Positions 6,507-15,753 are shown, counted from the first letter of the stretch. The stretch is 23,255 nucleotides of DNA from Thermoprotei archaeon (GCA_027038805.1 JALWGO010000282.1:1-23255); one strand, 5' to 3'. The notes: a model not told the origin generated them from the letters alone. Numbers and translations are program-made.

Positions 6507-8426
6507 ATGAGGAAAAATATATACATATTAGCAATATTATCAATACTAATAGTATTATCTATACTATCACCAGCAGCAACATTTGCGAGAGCCGACAATA
6601 AGGAGGCGTTAAAACCCATATCATGCCCCTACGTTGGTGGGACACTCGTAGTAATCCATTGGGGTGATCCGAAGAGCTTTAACCCGGACTCACAAGTAGA
6701 TGATGCATTAGCCGCTATAGCTGGAAACATATTCAACAGATTAGTAGCATTAGATGCCGACTACAATGTAATACCGGACCTAGCAGAATCATGGGAGGTA
6801 GCACCAAATGGCTCGGTATTCATATTCCATCTGAGAAAAGACGTTAAATGGCATGATGGAGTACCCTTTACCGCAAAGGATGTAAAGTATACTTTTGAGG
6901 CAATAAAGAAGTATAAGGGTATAGCATATTCTCTGCTAAAAATGGACAAGCTCGTATCAATAGAAACACCAGACAACTATACAGTAATATTCCGCTACTC
7001 GGAACCATTCCCGCCATTCCTGGGATTCCTAGCATGGTATGGAACCTACATCCTACCAGAACACATATACAATAAGACAGAGTACAAGGACTGGATGGAT
7101 CCCAAGAACCCGGCATTAACTCATCCGATAGGAACAGGCCCGTTTAAATTCGTAGAATATGTTAAGGGAAGCCATGTAATACTAGAAGCAAATCCTGACT
7201 ACTTCAAAGGCAAGCCGTGTATAGATAGAATAGTATTCAAGATAGTTCCAGATGCAACAGCTGCTCTTGAGACCTTCTTAGCCGGTGAAGGCGATGTATT
7301 AAACAATCGTCCACCGCTTTCAGAGATCCCGAGAATAAACTCTACTCCAGGAGTAATAGTAAAGATGAGGCCAGTGCCAAGCAGGTGGTATATAGGGTTC
7401 AACTTACTCAAATACCCGTTCAATGAGACAAAGTTCCGCTTCGCAATAGCACACGCGATAAACCGTAGCGAAATAGTAGAGAAAGCAGAATACGGCTACG
7501 GTTATCCGGCTAGGGGAATGTATACACCGGCAATAAAATGGGCCTTCAACCCCAACGTAAAGCTACCAGACTATGATCCACAGAAAGCAGCCCAACTACT
7601 AGACGAGCTGGGATTCAAGCTTGGATCGGATGGATGGAGACACTATCCCAACGGGACAAAACTAACTGTAAGGTTCACTATATTCACTGGAGCCGAAGAA
7701 GAAGCTATAGCACAAGTGATAAAGGAGGAGTTAAAGAAGGTTGGAATAGACGTTAAGATAGAAGAATACGAGATAGCGACATGGGAGCAGAAAGTAGTCA
7801 AGGACAGAGACTTCGATATAGCATTAGTAGACGGGTTCCAGGGACCAGACCCTGACAACATGAGGATGAGGTTTGGGCCAGGACAATACATAAACTTCGC
7901 CAACTATTCGAACCCAGAATTCGGTAAACTATTAGAAGAAGCCTCAAAAGAACCAAACATGGAGAAGAGAAAAGAACTCTACTGGAAAGCCCAGGAAATA
8001 ATGGCTAAAGACCTACCATACCTACCACTAGTAGACCTAGTAGCCTTCTACATCTATCGTACAGAATGGCACAACTTCCCATGGGAGCTACCAGGAGTAG
8101 TACCCTACAACTCCTACGAGAGAGTATACTGGGAGAAGGGAACCCCAGTAACCACAACAACCACACAGACAACAACTACTACAAAGACTACTACCACAAC
8201 TCAAACGACAACTACAACACAGACCACTACAACGAAGACCACAACAGCTCCAACGACAGGAGCAGCTACAGTAACTACGACGGCGACGAAGACTACAACA
8301 CTAGTAACAACTACGACGCTAACATCGACTGTAGCAGCAACTGATTGGACGACGCCATCAATACTATTCATTGTGGGCCTAATAATAGGTGTCCTAGTAG
8401 GATACGCTATGAAGAAGAGGAAATAA
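6507..8426 (+). CDS. Family-5 ABC substrate-binding protein (peptide/oligosaccharide type)
   Basis: This extracellular receptor of a Dpp/Opp-type importer has about 639 residues. It has a signal peptide (hydrophobic to about residue 25, then ATFARA) and a family-5 solute-binding fold with typical segments such as LAESWEVAPNGSVFIFHLRKDVKWHDG, the family signature region, and GTGPFKFVEY. A Thr-rich stalk (about 548-608) and a C-terminal membrane helix followed by KKRK anchor the protein, a common crenarchaeal arrangement in place of a lipobox. The in-frame GTG at 6495 is rejected as start because it lies within the AAGGTG ribosome-binding site (6492-6497) that serves the ATG at 6507. Family 5 also includes sugar binders, so peptide specificity rests on the neighbouring peptidases and is inferred. 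It heads an operon with two permeases. Confidence 0.9.
   Translation: MRKNIYILAILSILIVLSILSPAATFARADNKEALKPISCPYVGGTLVVIHWGDPKSFNPDSQVDDALAAIAGNIFNRLVALDADYNVIPDLAESWEVAPNGSVFIFHLRKDVKWHDGVPFTAKDVKYTFEAIKKYKGIAYSLLKMDKLVSIETPDNYTVIFRYSEPFPPFLGFLAWYGTYILPEHIYNKTEYKDWMDPKNPALTHPIGTGPFKFVEYVKGSHVILEANPDYFKGKPCIDRIVFKIVPDATAALETFLAGEGDVLNNRPPLSEIPRINSTPGVIVKMRPVPSRWYIGFNLLKYPFNETKFRFAIAHAINRSEIVEKAEYGYGYPARGMYTPAIKWAFNPNVKLPDYDPQKAAQLLDELGFKLGSDGWRHYPNGTKLTVRFTIFTGAEEEAIAQVIKEELKKVGIDVKIEEYEIATWEQKVVKDRDFDIALVDGFQGPDPDNMRMRFGPGQYINFANYSNPEFGKLLEEASKEPNMEKRKELYWKAQEIMAKDLPYLPLVDLVAFYIYRTEWHNFPWELPGVVPYNSYERVYWEKGTPVTTTTTQTTTTTKTTTTTQTTTTTQTTTTKTTTAPTTGAATVTTTATKTTTLVTTTTLTSTVAATDWTTPSILFIVGLIIGVLVGYAMKKRK
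8148..8335 (+). repeat. Low-complexity ACN codon repeat encoding the Thr-rich stalk
   Basis: Runs of Thr codons are broken by Gln or Lys about every six residues (TTTTTQ, TTTTTK), forming a flexible and probably O-glycosylated spacer between the binding domain and membrane anchor. Thr codons ACA, ACT, ACC and ACG are mixed, so the repeat is kept at the protein level rather than as a clean DNA repeat. Confidence 0.8.
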
Positions 8427-8440
8427 GAGGGGGTTGAGTA

Positions 8441-9415
8441 GTGGCCCTCTCAACTTATTTAACTAAACGTTTTTTAGAATCAATTCTCATAATATTCGCC
8501 ATACTCTTAATAAACTTCATAATAATAAACTCGGCTCCAGGAGACCCAGCACGCTTTATGGGTGGAGAAGTCGCTCTCTCCTCTCCCCAATATGTTCAAG
8601 CTATAAGAGAGAGATGGGGACTTGATAAACCAGTTTATGAGCGCTTCTTCATATATGTCTATAACCTGCTCCGCGGAGACCTAGGATACTCTTATAGGTA
8701 TCTACAGCCTGTATCCACGCTAATATTAGAGCGTCTGCCAACAACGTTGCTCTTAACGATAACTAGTACAATATTAGCGTTCCTTATAGGCACGTTCCTA
8801 GGTCTTAAGGCTGTTCAGAGAGTAGGGAGTAAGGGGGATGCTTTCCTAACGACCCTTATGTTCGTGTTCTGGTCTATTCCAGCATTCTGGCTCGGTATAA
8901 TATTAATAATGATATTTGGTGTTCAGTTAAAATGGTTCCCGATATCGGGTTTAATCAATGTACGTGAGATGAAGACTGGTATATGGTACTATCTAGACAT
9001 ACTATATCATTCAGTGCTCCCAATAACAACGTTAACTCTTATAACTATGCCAGTCTACTATAAGCTTACAAGAGATACAGCTATCCAGCAATTAACGGAA
9101 GACTATGTGACAACTTTTAGAGCAGTAGGATTAGATGAGAGCAGACTGTTCAGAAGACATGTCTTCCGCAACGCTATTCTACCACCAATAACTATCTTTG
9201 GCCTCCAACTAGGCTACGCTATAGCTGGAGCAGCATTAGTGGAAACTGTTTTCGGCTGGCCAGGTATGGGTCGCTTACTATTGGACTCCATCTATACTAG
9301 AGACTACCCGGTAATCATGGGCATCTACCTCATAATATCTATCTCAGTTGTATTATCGAACCTCATAGTTGACTTAGTCTACATGCTATTAGATCCAAGA
9401 ATCAGGGTGAGGTAG
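8441..9415 (+). CDS. dppB: ABC importer permease, DppB/OppB type
   Basis: This 324-residue inner permease begins STYLTKRFLESILIIFAILLINFIIINSAPGDPA, the standard DppB N-terminal helix followed by the PGDP motif. About six membrane helices follow, plus the cytoplasmic EAA loop near TTFRAVGLDESRLFRRHVFRNAILP, which docks the ATPase. It pairs with the next gene to form the channel for substrate delivered by the upstream binding protein. The start is GTG at 8441 with GAGGGGG at 8427-8433, only 14 bases after the binding-protein stop. Substrate specificity cannot be read from the permease. Confidence 0.92.
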   Translation: MALSTYLTKRFLESILIIFAILLINFIIINSAPGDPARFMGGEVALSSPQYVQAIRERWGLDKPVYERFFIYVYNLLRGDLGYSYRYLQPVSTLILERLPTTLLLTITSTILAFLIGTFLGLKAVQRVGSKGDAFLTTLMFVFWSIPAFWLGIILIMIFGVQLKWFPISGLINVREMKTGIWYYLDILYHSVLPITTLTLITMPVYYKLTRDTAIQQLTEDYVTTFRAVGLDESRLFRRHVFRNAILPPITIFGLQLGYAIAGAALVETVFGWPGMGRLLLDSIYTRDYPVIMGIYLIISISVVLSNLIVDLVYMLLDPRIRVR

Positions 9416-9420
9416 ACAGA

Positions 9421-10257
9421 ATGAAGAGACTACTATTACAGTTCAAGCAACTGTTAAGAGACAAGTACGGGTTAACGGGGACAATAATATTCACATTCAT
9501 GGTGGCTATAGCGTTATTAGCACCTTACCTACCCATACCAGACCCCAACGATATGAGTGCTAAAGCTTTCCTCCCACCCTCGCCCAAGCACCCCTTAGGC
9601 ACAGACCACTTGGGAAGAGACCTATTAAGTAGAGTTATATGGGGAGCCCGTACATCGCTTGCCGTGGGTATAATAGCTGCTGGCATATCGGCTCTCGTAG
9701 GAATAATGCTTGGGGCTCTCGCGGGATATTTTGGCGGAGTAGTAGATGATGTTATAAGTAGGATTATAGAGATATTCCTAATGATGCCTACTTTCTTCCT
9801 AGTACTATTTATCGTAGCAGTCTTCGGTAGCAATATGGCCTATATAATGATAGTAATAGGGCTGACAACCTGGCCTACAACAGCTAGGATAACACGCGCT
9901 CAAGTATTATCAGTCAGGGAAATGACCTTCGTTGAAGCAGCGAGAGCGGTTGGTGCTGGGTCTAGGAGAATACTATTCAAGCACGTTTTACCAAACGCTA
10001 TACATCCAGCAATAGCTAATATGGTCTTACTGATAGGGCAGGCCATAATGATAGAAGCAGCACTAAGCTACCTCGGGCTAGGAGACCCCAATTTCCCGAG
10101 CTGGGGCCGCATAATCTATGAAGGACAACCATACATCTTGACCGCATGGTGGATACCATTATTCCCCGGCATAGCATTAGTGTTAACTGTGCTATCAGTT
10201 AACTTCATCGGCGACGCCTTCCTTAGAGTAATGACGCCTAGATTCAAAACACTATAA
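9421..10257 (+). CDS. dppC: ABC importer permease, DppC/OppC type
   Basis: This 278-residue second permease subunit has the family hallmark HPLGTDHLGRDLLSRVIWGARTSL near 60-83, a variant of the conserved H-x-LGTD-x-x-GRD motif, and an EAA loop around FVEAARAVGAGSRRILFKHVLPNAIHP. It starts 5 bases after the dppB stop, with the GGGTGAGG site inside the end of dppB, so the two are coupled. No ATPase gene (DppD/DppF) follows. The next gene is convergent, so the transporter must borrow or encode its ATPases elsewhere. Confidence 0.92.
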   Translation: MKRLLLQFKQLLRDKYGLTGTIIFTFMVAIALLAPYLPIPDPNDMSAKAFLPPSPKHPLGTDHLGRDLLSRVIWGARTSLAVGIIAAGISALVGIMLGALAGYFGGVVDDVISRIIEIFLMMPTFFLVLFIVAVFGSNMAYIMIVIGLTTWPTTARITRAQVLSVREMTFVEAARAVGAGSRRILFKHVLPNAIHPAIANMVLLIGQAIMIEAALSYLGLGDPNFPSWGRIIYEGQPYILTAWWIPLFPGIALVLTVLSVNFIGDAFLRVMTPRFKTL

Positions 10258-10300
10258 CCAGGGCATACAGGGTAGTTGAAGAATTAATAGAGGAAAAAGA

Positions 10301-11464
10301 CTATTTTCTACTATAAGCTAGTTCTCCTCTAACGAAGACCATTTCTATAGTTGAAGTAGGCTTTACCGGGTGATCACTAGCCACTACGAGGTCTGCTTCC
10401 TTTCCAGGCTCAATACTCCCTAAGCGATCTTCTAGTCCAAGCTGTCTTGCCGGGTTAATTGTTATGAGCTCTAATGCCTCATTCAGTGTCAATCCATTCT
10501 TAACAGTTACTGCGGCTAAGAGCCTTAAGTGTTTCTCCGGTATTACTGGGTGGTCAGTCATTATTGAAACATTTACTCCATGCTTATACATTACTACGGG
10601 TGCTCTATCATCAACGTATTTGAAGAAGGATGCAAACCTAGCAATCATGGGTGGACCATACACTACCGCTATCTTTTCCCGTGCTAGTAGGTCTGCTAGT
10701 AGTTGTCCACCGAAGACGTGGTCTATAGTAGCCCTCAAATCGAATTCCTTAATGATTCTTACAATAGCGTAGATTTCATCAGGTGAAGTCGATAAATGTA
10801 TTTTTGCAAGCATTTCACGACGTAGAACCCGACCTAGTACTTCTAGTATAGCCTTATCGTCCGGATCTAGTTTATCGTCCTTCATCTTCCCCTCCATATA
10901 CTCTCTCGCCCGTAGAAGCCATTGTCTGAGCATTGCAACAGTTCCCATACGGCTAGTAGGGTATGGTAGCTTACTCTTAACCTCCCTTGGCCTCTTCGGC
11001 CCCAACGCCATTTTAACTGCTGCTTCAGGATCCACTATCATTTCATCTAGGTTTCTACCATAGGTCTTCATTACTAGTCCTATTCCCCCTATAACATTAG
11101 CGCTTCCAGGCCCCGTATAGATGGTTGTTACTCCACCAGCTACTGCGTCTTTAAAGCCCTCGTCATAGGGGTCTAATGCGTCTATTGCTCTAATATGAGC
11201 TGTAATCGGGCTATAATAATCATTTACATCAGAGTACTCCCAGTCCAAGCCCTCTGGAATCAATCCCAGGTGGCTGTGGGCATCTATGAAGCCAGGTGTA
11301 ATCGTCTTGCCATATACTTCTATTACTTCTGCTTCTTCGGGAATAGTTATTTCTCCCTTCTTTCCAACACTCTTTATCCTACCATCATTGTCTATGAGTA
11401 TTACTCCATTGTTTATGACTGGGCCTTTAACTGTTATAATTCTTCCTCCCACAAGTGCCTTCAT
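10301..11464 (-). CDS. Metal-dependent amidohydrolase, complete active site
   Basis: This 387-residue member of the amidohydrolase superfamily (imidazolonepropionase-like/M38 side) has an N-terminal beta-sandwich and a TIM barrel carrying all metal residues. These are HSH in GFIDAHSHLG (H63, H65), K151 in VKMALGPKR as a possible carboxylated lysine, H223 in KIHLST, H249 in TIDHVFGG, and D304 in MTDHPVIP. It ends with the usual NPAR...GSIEPGKEADLVV segment. Relatives include prolidase-like and arginine carboxypeptidases as well as ring hydrolases, so the substrate is unknown. A peptide or cyclic-amide substrate would suit the neighbourhood (inference). Its ATG is 6 bases after the stop of a diverged paralogue, so the two are co-transcribed and may form a heteromer. 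No signal peptide: cytoplasmic. Confidence 0.88.
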   Translation of the reverse strand: MKALVGGRIITVKGPVINNGVILIDNDGRIKSVGKKGEITIPEEAEVIEVYGKTITPGFIDAHSHLGLIPEGLDWEYSDVNDYYSPITAHIRAIDALDPYDEGFKDAVAGGVTTIYTGPGSANVIGGIGLVMKTYGRNLDEMIVDPEAAVKMALGPKRPREVKSKLPYPTSRMGTVAMLRQWLLRAREYMEGKMKDDKLDPDDKAILEVLGRVLRREMLAKIHLSTSPDEIYAIVRIIKEFDLRATIDHVFGGQLLADLLAREKIAVVYGPPMIARFASFFKYVDDRAPVVMYKHGVNVSIMTDHPVIPEKHLRLLAAVTVKNGLTLNEALELITINPARQLGLEDRLGSIEPGKEADLVVASDHPVKPTSTIEMVFVRGELAYSRK

Positions 11465-11470
11465 GGCTTC

Positions 11471-12646
11471 TCATCTCTCAAAGACTTTTACACCATCAAT
11501 TAAAGCATAAATGAGTTTAGAGTCGGGTTCCAAGGGGTCTCCATCAAAAACAACTAGATCTGCGTCCTTCCCAGGGGCTATAGAGCCTATTCTATCATCT
11601 AGTCCTAGTATTCGTGCTGGCTCAATTGTTATTGCTTCATATGCTTTAAGCCTCGGTAAACCCTCTCCCACACTTACTCCTGCAATTAGTGGGAGGTATT
11701 GGATTGGAATTGTTGGATGATTAGTTGTTAACGCGAACCTTACATTGCTTTCATATAGTCTTACTGGTGTTCTCGAGTCAAGGTTTCTTAATTCTACTCC
11801 ACGTTTAGAGAATATTATTGGACCATAGATTACTGGTATATTTTCTTCTCTAAGGAAATCTGCTATGAAGTGGGCTTCTGTTCCATGTAATACTACTATG
11901 TTGTTTACATTGTATTCCCTTAGTAGTTTTACAAGAGTCCTAATATCATTGCCCGTGTGTGCGTGGACAAAAGCAGTGAGTCTGCCTTCTAGTAAGTCTA
12001 GGATTGCCTCTAGTTTTAGATCTCTCGGTAACTCTTCTTGATTCTCCTTCCTTTTCTCACGATAGTCTAATGCGTTTTGGAAAAGAGTTCTAATAGAGGC
12101 TATTATACCCATACGGGTTGTTGGTGATAGTTTCTGCTCCCTCAAGTATCTCTTAACATGTTCTCCTAGAGCAAAAACTATTCCATGAGTCTCCACTATT
12201 ATCCGTCTATTAGTCTTAATGACTGCTGACTGACCCGGCACGATAGTCATGTACTCGGTTATCTTCCCGAAGGAGAGATAAGATCCCGGATAAGAAGCTA
12301 TAGTGGTTACACCACCTCTAACAGCATCCTCGAAAGCCTTATCATACAAGTCTAAGCCATCAATAACCCTTAAATGTGGTGCTACTACATCGCTCTTCTC
12401 TACTCCGTGTTCACCATACTCCCATTCCAACGGGTAGACTCCGATGTGAGTGTAGGCGTCAATAAAGCCCGGGAATAGCTTCAAGCCAGTACAATCTATG
12501 ACCTCTATATCATTGCCAACGTCTATTTTTTCAGTTATCTTGGATATCTTACCGTTCTCTACGAGAACGCTATAGTTTCTCAAAACACCTTGCTCGGTCA
12601 TTGTATAGACTTCGCCTATGTTCTTTAAGAGAATTTTCTCCGACAA
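11471..12646 (-). CDS. Amidohydrolase paralogue with altered metal and catalytic residues
   Basis: This 391-residue protein aligns along its length with the next gene: GFIDAYTHIG against GFIDAHSHLG, LTTNHPTIP against IMTDHPVIP, and a shared C-terminal GSIAPGKDADLVV. Two positions essential in active relatives have changed. The first His of the HxH pair is Tyr (Y65, codon TAC), and the barrel-end Asp is Asn (N309, codon AAT). H67, H228 and H254 remain. It may be a one-metal enzyme, an enzyme with different chemistry, or a non-catalytic partner of the active paralogue. The frame is intact and the fold segments are conserved, so it is not a decaying pseudogene. The start is TTG at 12646; the upstream ribosome-binding site is poor, so a leaderless transcript is possible. 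Confidence 0.85.
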   Translation of the reverse strand: MSEKILLKNIGEVYTMTEQGVLRNYSVLVENGKISKITEKIDVGNDIEVIDCTGLKLFPGFIDAYTHIGVYPLEWEYGEHGVEKSDVVAPHLRVIDGLDLYDKAFEDAVRGGVTTIASYPGSYLSFGKITEYMTIVPGQSAVIKTNRRIIVETHGIVFALGEHVKRYLREQKLSPTTRMGIIASIRTLFQNALDYREKRKENQEELPRDLKLEAILDLLEGRLTAFVHAHTGNDIRTLVKLLREYNVNNIVVLHGTEAHFIADFLREENIPVIYGPIIFSKRGVELRNLDSRTPVRLYESNVRFALTTNHPTIPIQYLPLIAGVSVGEGLPRLKAYEAITIEPARILGLDDRIGSIAPGKDADLVVFDGDPLEPDSKLIYALIDGVKVFER

Positions 12647-12906
12647 GACTATGAGCCCTTAAGGATTCTTAGATAATAAGGAATAGTTTAAACAATTATT
12701 AAAAGTATTCGTAGCACATGTAAACATTGTTAGGCTAAGATAACATTACTATCATGCTCTAAACCTATTAGGCTAGGGTCTAGAAGAAGCGTTTACTGTT
12801 TTTAACTGTATAGCAACCTAGTATACTAGGTTGATAACCCATAGGAAAGCCTAGTAAAAACTCCCTCCAATAATACTCTATTGTTAACTTAGAGGAAGAA
12901 GCAGGT
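12647..12906. other. Divergent promoter region of the amidohydrolase pair and the helicase
   Basis: No gene was found in these 260 bases. Besides the 20-bp palindrome listed separately, TTAGGCTA occurs at 12730-12737 and again at 12768-12775, and CCTA-T-TAGG forms a small dyad at 12764-12772. AT-rich TATA candidates for the minus-strand pair lie between 12670 and 12709. AGAGGAAG at 12891-12898 is the helicase ribosome-binding site. Confidence 0.5.
12814..12833. promoter_or_regulatory. Perfect 20-bp palindrome upstream of the helicase gene
   Basis: CAACCTAGTATACTAGGTTG is exactly its own reverse complement, centred between 12823 and 12824, about 83 bases before the helicase ATG. Its right arm GGTT also pairs with AACC at 12836-12839, giving an overlapping GGTT-GAT-AACC dyad. 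It is probably an operator for a dimeric regulator. It could alternatively extrude or fold as a hairpin, but with no loop it is a poor RNA hairpin. Confidence 0.6.
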
Positions 12907-15753
12907 ATGGGTAACAACGTATTCGACATGCTCAACGCTAAGCTTAGAGAAGTCATAGGTAGCCTGGGATACCGGGAGCCTACTCCAGTTCAAGAGAAGG
13001 CTATCCCAAAGATAATCAATGGTAGCCATGTACTAATAGTTGCACCTACTGGTAGCGGTAAGACTGAAGCAGCTCTCTTCCCCATTTTCAGCATCATGCT
13101 TGACCGTAAACTCTATGGTCTCGGAAAGATCATGGTCTTATACATTACCCCACTCCGCGCATTGAATCGTGATATACTGCGTAGAATGGAGTATCTCGCA
13201 GAAAAGCTGGGGTTCAGGGTAGCTGTTAGGCATGGGGATACTCCTCAAAGAGAGCGGGCTAGAATAGCGGCTAATCCACCAGACATGCTCATTACTACTC
13301 CGGAAACTCTTCAATTCCTATTAGTGCATCGTAAGCTTAGGCCGGCTCTAAGAGATATACGATGGGTTATTGTAGATGAGCTTCACGAGCTACTCGATAG
13401 TAAGCGTGGTGTACAGTTGAGTATAGCTTTAGAGAGGCTCTACGATCTATCAAGGCGGGGTTTCCAGCGCATAGGCTTATCCGCCACTATAGGGCATGTT
13501 GATGAAGCCCGCCGTTTCCTGGGAGGTGTTGGTAGGATCGTTGATGTAGTTGAACTAAGTTTTCCGCGTGGAATGAGTATTAGGGTTGAAGCTCCAGAAT
13601 CAAGTGAAGAAGACAAGTTATTAGCAGAAGACCTTAACACTAGTCCTCAAGTAGTTGCTAGGATTAGGAGGATAAGTAAGCTAGTAGAAGAATCGAAAGG
13701 CACACTGATCTTCGCTAATACACGTGATACTGCTGAAATACTTGCTTCTAGGCTCAAATGGTTTCTCGGAGAGAAGGTCAGAGTACACCATGGTAGTCTC
13801 TCGCGTAGTGAGCGATTGGAAGCTGAGGAATTGTTTAAGAAACAAGTGGTTAAGGCTCTAGTCTGTACTAGTAGTCTAGAACTGGGAATAGATATAGGCC
13901 ACGTAGACCTAGTCATACAGTACATGAGTCCCCGCCAAGCATTAAGACTCGTACAACGTGTCGGTAGAAGTGGTCATAGGCTTACCGAGCAGCCGCGGGG
14001 AATCATTATAGCCTACGAGAACTTTGACGACATAATAGAATCACTGGTTCTAGCTAGAAGAGCTATTAGAGGAGACCTAGAGAAACCACGCATTCATTTA
14101 AAAGCATATGATGTACTAGCACATCAGCTAGTAGGTATTGCTATGGAGAGAGGCTCTAGGGTTAGTATTGAAAAAGCCTACGATATAGTTAGGAGAGCCT
14201 ACCCATACCGTGACCTCAGTGAAGAAGAACTAGTAGAAGTATTAAGCCAACTAGACTCCCAGGGACTTATAAGGTTCATGGGAGACTACTACAAGTTATC
14301 AAAGGGTTCTTGGAAATACTATTACGAGACCTCAATGATACCCGATGTAAGACACTATAAGGTTAGAAACATTATAACACGAAGCTTTATAGGCGAACTA
14401 GATGAAGAATTCGTTTCATCAGATCTAGAGCCGGGATACTATTTCATCCTCGGGGGACGTGTTTGGAGAACAGTTGGAATAGACGATGAATCACTAATAG
14501 TTGATGTAGAACCAATAGAAAAGATTGAGGGGGCTCCACCAGCATGGGAGGGAGAACTAATACCAGTAGACTACTGGGCTGCTCGAGAAGTCGGAGCACT
14601 TAGGCGTAGACTCTACGAGATGCTAGTGAATGGCCGTGATGGTAGGGCTATGCAGTTGTTAATGAGGGAATACAATGCTAGCCCCGAAGCCGTTAGGAAA
14701 ATACTAGGCGTTATACGTGAGCACGTTGAGAAAAACAAGCCCATGCCATCAGATAAGGTTGTTGTTGTAGAGTCTACTGGTAAGCTCATCATAATCCACG
14801 TATCCCTAGGCAGTAGAGGCAATCAGACACTAGGGCTGGTATTATCAAGTATTCTCTCAAGAAGACTTGGATGGAGCATTGGGTATAAGAGCGATCAATA
14901 CCATATAGTGCTAACACCAGCCTACCCTATTGAGCCTAGAATAATCGTGGAAATCCTACGAGAACTCAATAGCGGGGATATACGCTTAGTATTAGAGCGC
15001 ACGCTACCTAAGACTCGAATGTATAAGTGGAAGCTCCTACACGTTGCAAGACGCTTTGGAGTAGTTTCAAAAGATGCTAGTCTTAGACAAGTTGCACGCT
15101 TTGCAGAACAGCTTGCTTCAACCGTTATTGGTAGAGAAGCCTTAAGAGAAGTCTATACCGAGAAACTAGATCTTGAAGCAGTTGATAGGTTTCTAGAAGA
15201 AGTTAAACAAGGGAAAACCAGGATTATAGAAGTACATAGTGGCGAAGACCTACTACCAGTTACACGTGAACTCTTATCAAACATTTACTTACAAGACGTT
15301 GTAGCACCAGGTATACCCGAAGAAGTACTAGTAGAAATAGTTAAGAAACGCCTCTATAGACGTGAGAAAAAACTCGTCTGCTTAATGTGTGGCTGGTCTA
15401 GAAAATATAGGATAAGCGATATAGATGAGATCAAGTGCCCTAAATGCGGGTCAAAATACATAGCAGTCATGCATCCAGACGACCCCATAGAGAAAATCCT
15501 AGAGAAAATGAGGAAGAAGAAAAAGCTAAGCCGCGAAGAAAAAGAGTTATTGAGGAAAGCCAAGGAGACCGCTAACCTAGTATTATCCTATGGGAAATAC
15601 GCGGCTATAGCCCTAGCAGCACATGGAGTTGGGCCGAAGAAGGCTAGAGAAGTATTATCCAAGCTAATCCGTGGTGGCGAAAAAGAATTCTATAAGGCGA
15701 TACTTGAAGCAGAAAAAGAATATGCGAGGACAAGACCCTACTGGAGATCCTAG
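12907..15753 (+). CDS. Lhr-type superfamily 2 DNA/RNA helicase with C-terminal zinc site
   Basis: This 948-residue helicase has a Q-motif-like PTPVQ at 26-30, Walker A APTGSGKTE at 46-54, DELHE at 157-161 (motif II), SAT at 192-194 (motif III), the second RecA domain with FANTRDTAE and VHHGS, and arginine-finger motif QRVGRSGHR near 349. The winged-helix and Lhr core domains follow. A four-cysteine zinc site (CLMC and CPKC, about residues 825-850) and a basic helical tail with an HhH-like GVGPKKAREVLSKL end the protein. Lhr proteins unwind RNA:DNA hybrids and act in DNA repair or RNA metabolism. Which archaeal Lhr subgroup this is cannot be settled by eye; an ASH-Ski2 relative is a less likely reading. 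Intact motifs imply an active enzyme. The ATG has AGAGGAAG at 12891-12898. Confidence 0.9.
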   Translation: MGNNVFDMLNAKLREVIGSLGYREPTPVQEKAIPKIINGSHVLIVAPTGSGKTEAALFPIFSIMLDRKLYGLGKIMVLYITPLRALNRDILRRMEYLAEKLGFRVAVRHGDTPQRERARIAANPPDMLITTPETLQFLLVHRKLRPALRDIRWVIVDELHELLDSKRGVQLSIALERLYDLSRRGFQRIGLSATIGHVDEARRFLGGVGRIVDVVELSFPRGMSIRVEAPESSEEDKLLAEDLNTSPQVVARIRRISKLVEESKGTLIFANTRDTAEILASRLKWFLGEKVRVHHGSLSRSERLEAEELFKKQVVKALVCTSSLELGIDIGHVDLVIQYMSPRQALRLVQRVGRSGHRLTEQPRGIIIAYENFDDIIESLVLARRAIRGDLEKPRIHLKAYDVLAHQLVGIAMERGSRVSIEKAYDIVRRAYPYRDLSEEELVEVLSQLDSQGLIRFMGDYYKLSKGSWKYYYETSMIPDVRHYKVRNIITRSFIGELDEEFVSSDLEPGYYFILGGRVWRTVGIDDESLIVDVEPIEKIEGAPPAWEGELIPVDYWAAREVGALRRRLYEMLVNGRDGRAMQLLMREYNASPEAVRKILGVIREHVEKNKPMPSDKVVVVESTGKLIIIHVSLGSRGNQTLGLVLSSILSRRLGWSIGYKSDQYHIVLTPAYPIEPRIIVEILRELNSGDIRLVLERTLPKTRMYKWKLLHVARRFGVVSKDASLRQVARFAEQLASTVIGREALREVYTEKLDLEAVDRFLEEVKQGKTRIIEVHSGEDLLPVTRELLSNIYLQDVVAPGIPEEVLVEIVKKRLYRREKKLVCLMCGWSRKYRISDIDEIKCPKCGSKYIAVMHPDDPIEKILEKMRKKKKLSREEKELLRKAKETANLVLSYGKYAAIALAAHGVGPKKAREVLSKLIRGGEKEFYKAILEAEKEYARTRPYWRS

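Noticed and set aside
8148..8335. CRISPR-like or tandem DNA repeat
   Set aside because: The repetition follows Thr codons with mixed third bases and no constant repeat/spacer unit; it encodes the stalk.
8066..8344. Asn/Tyr/His-rich frame overlapping the end of the binding protein
   Set aside because: It is the shifted reading of the Thr-codon repeat, with no ribosome-binding site and a low-complexity product.
11471..12646. Pseudogene status for the second amidohydrolase
   Set aside because: The frame is complete, the fold segments and C-terminal motif are conserved, and it is tightly spaced with the active paralogue; altered residues alone do not show decay.
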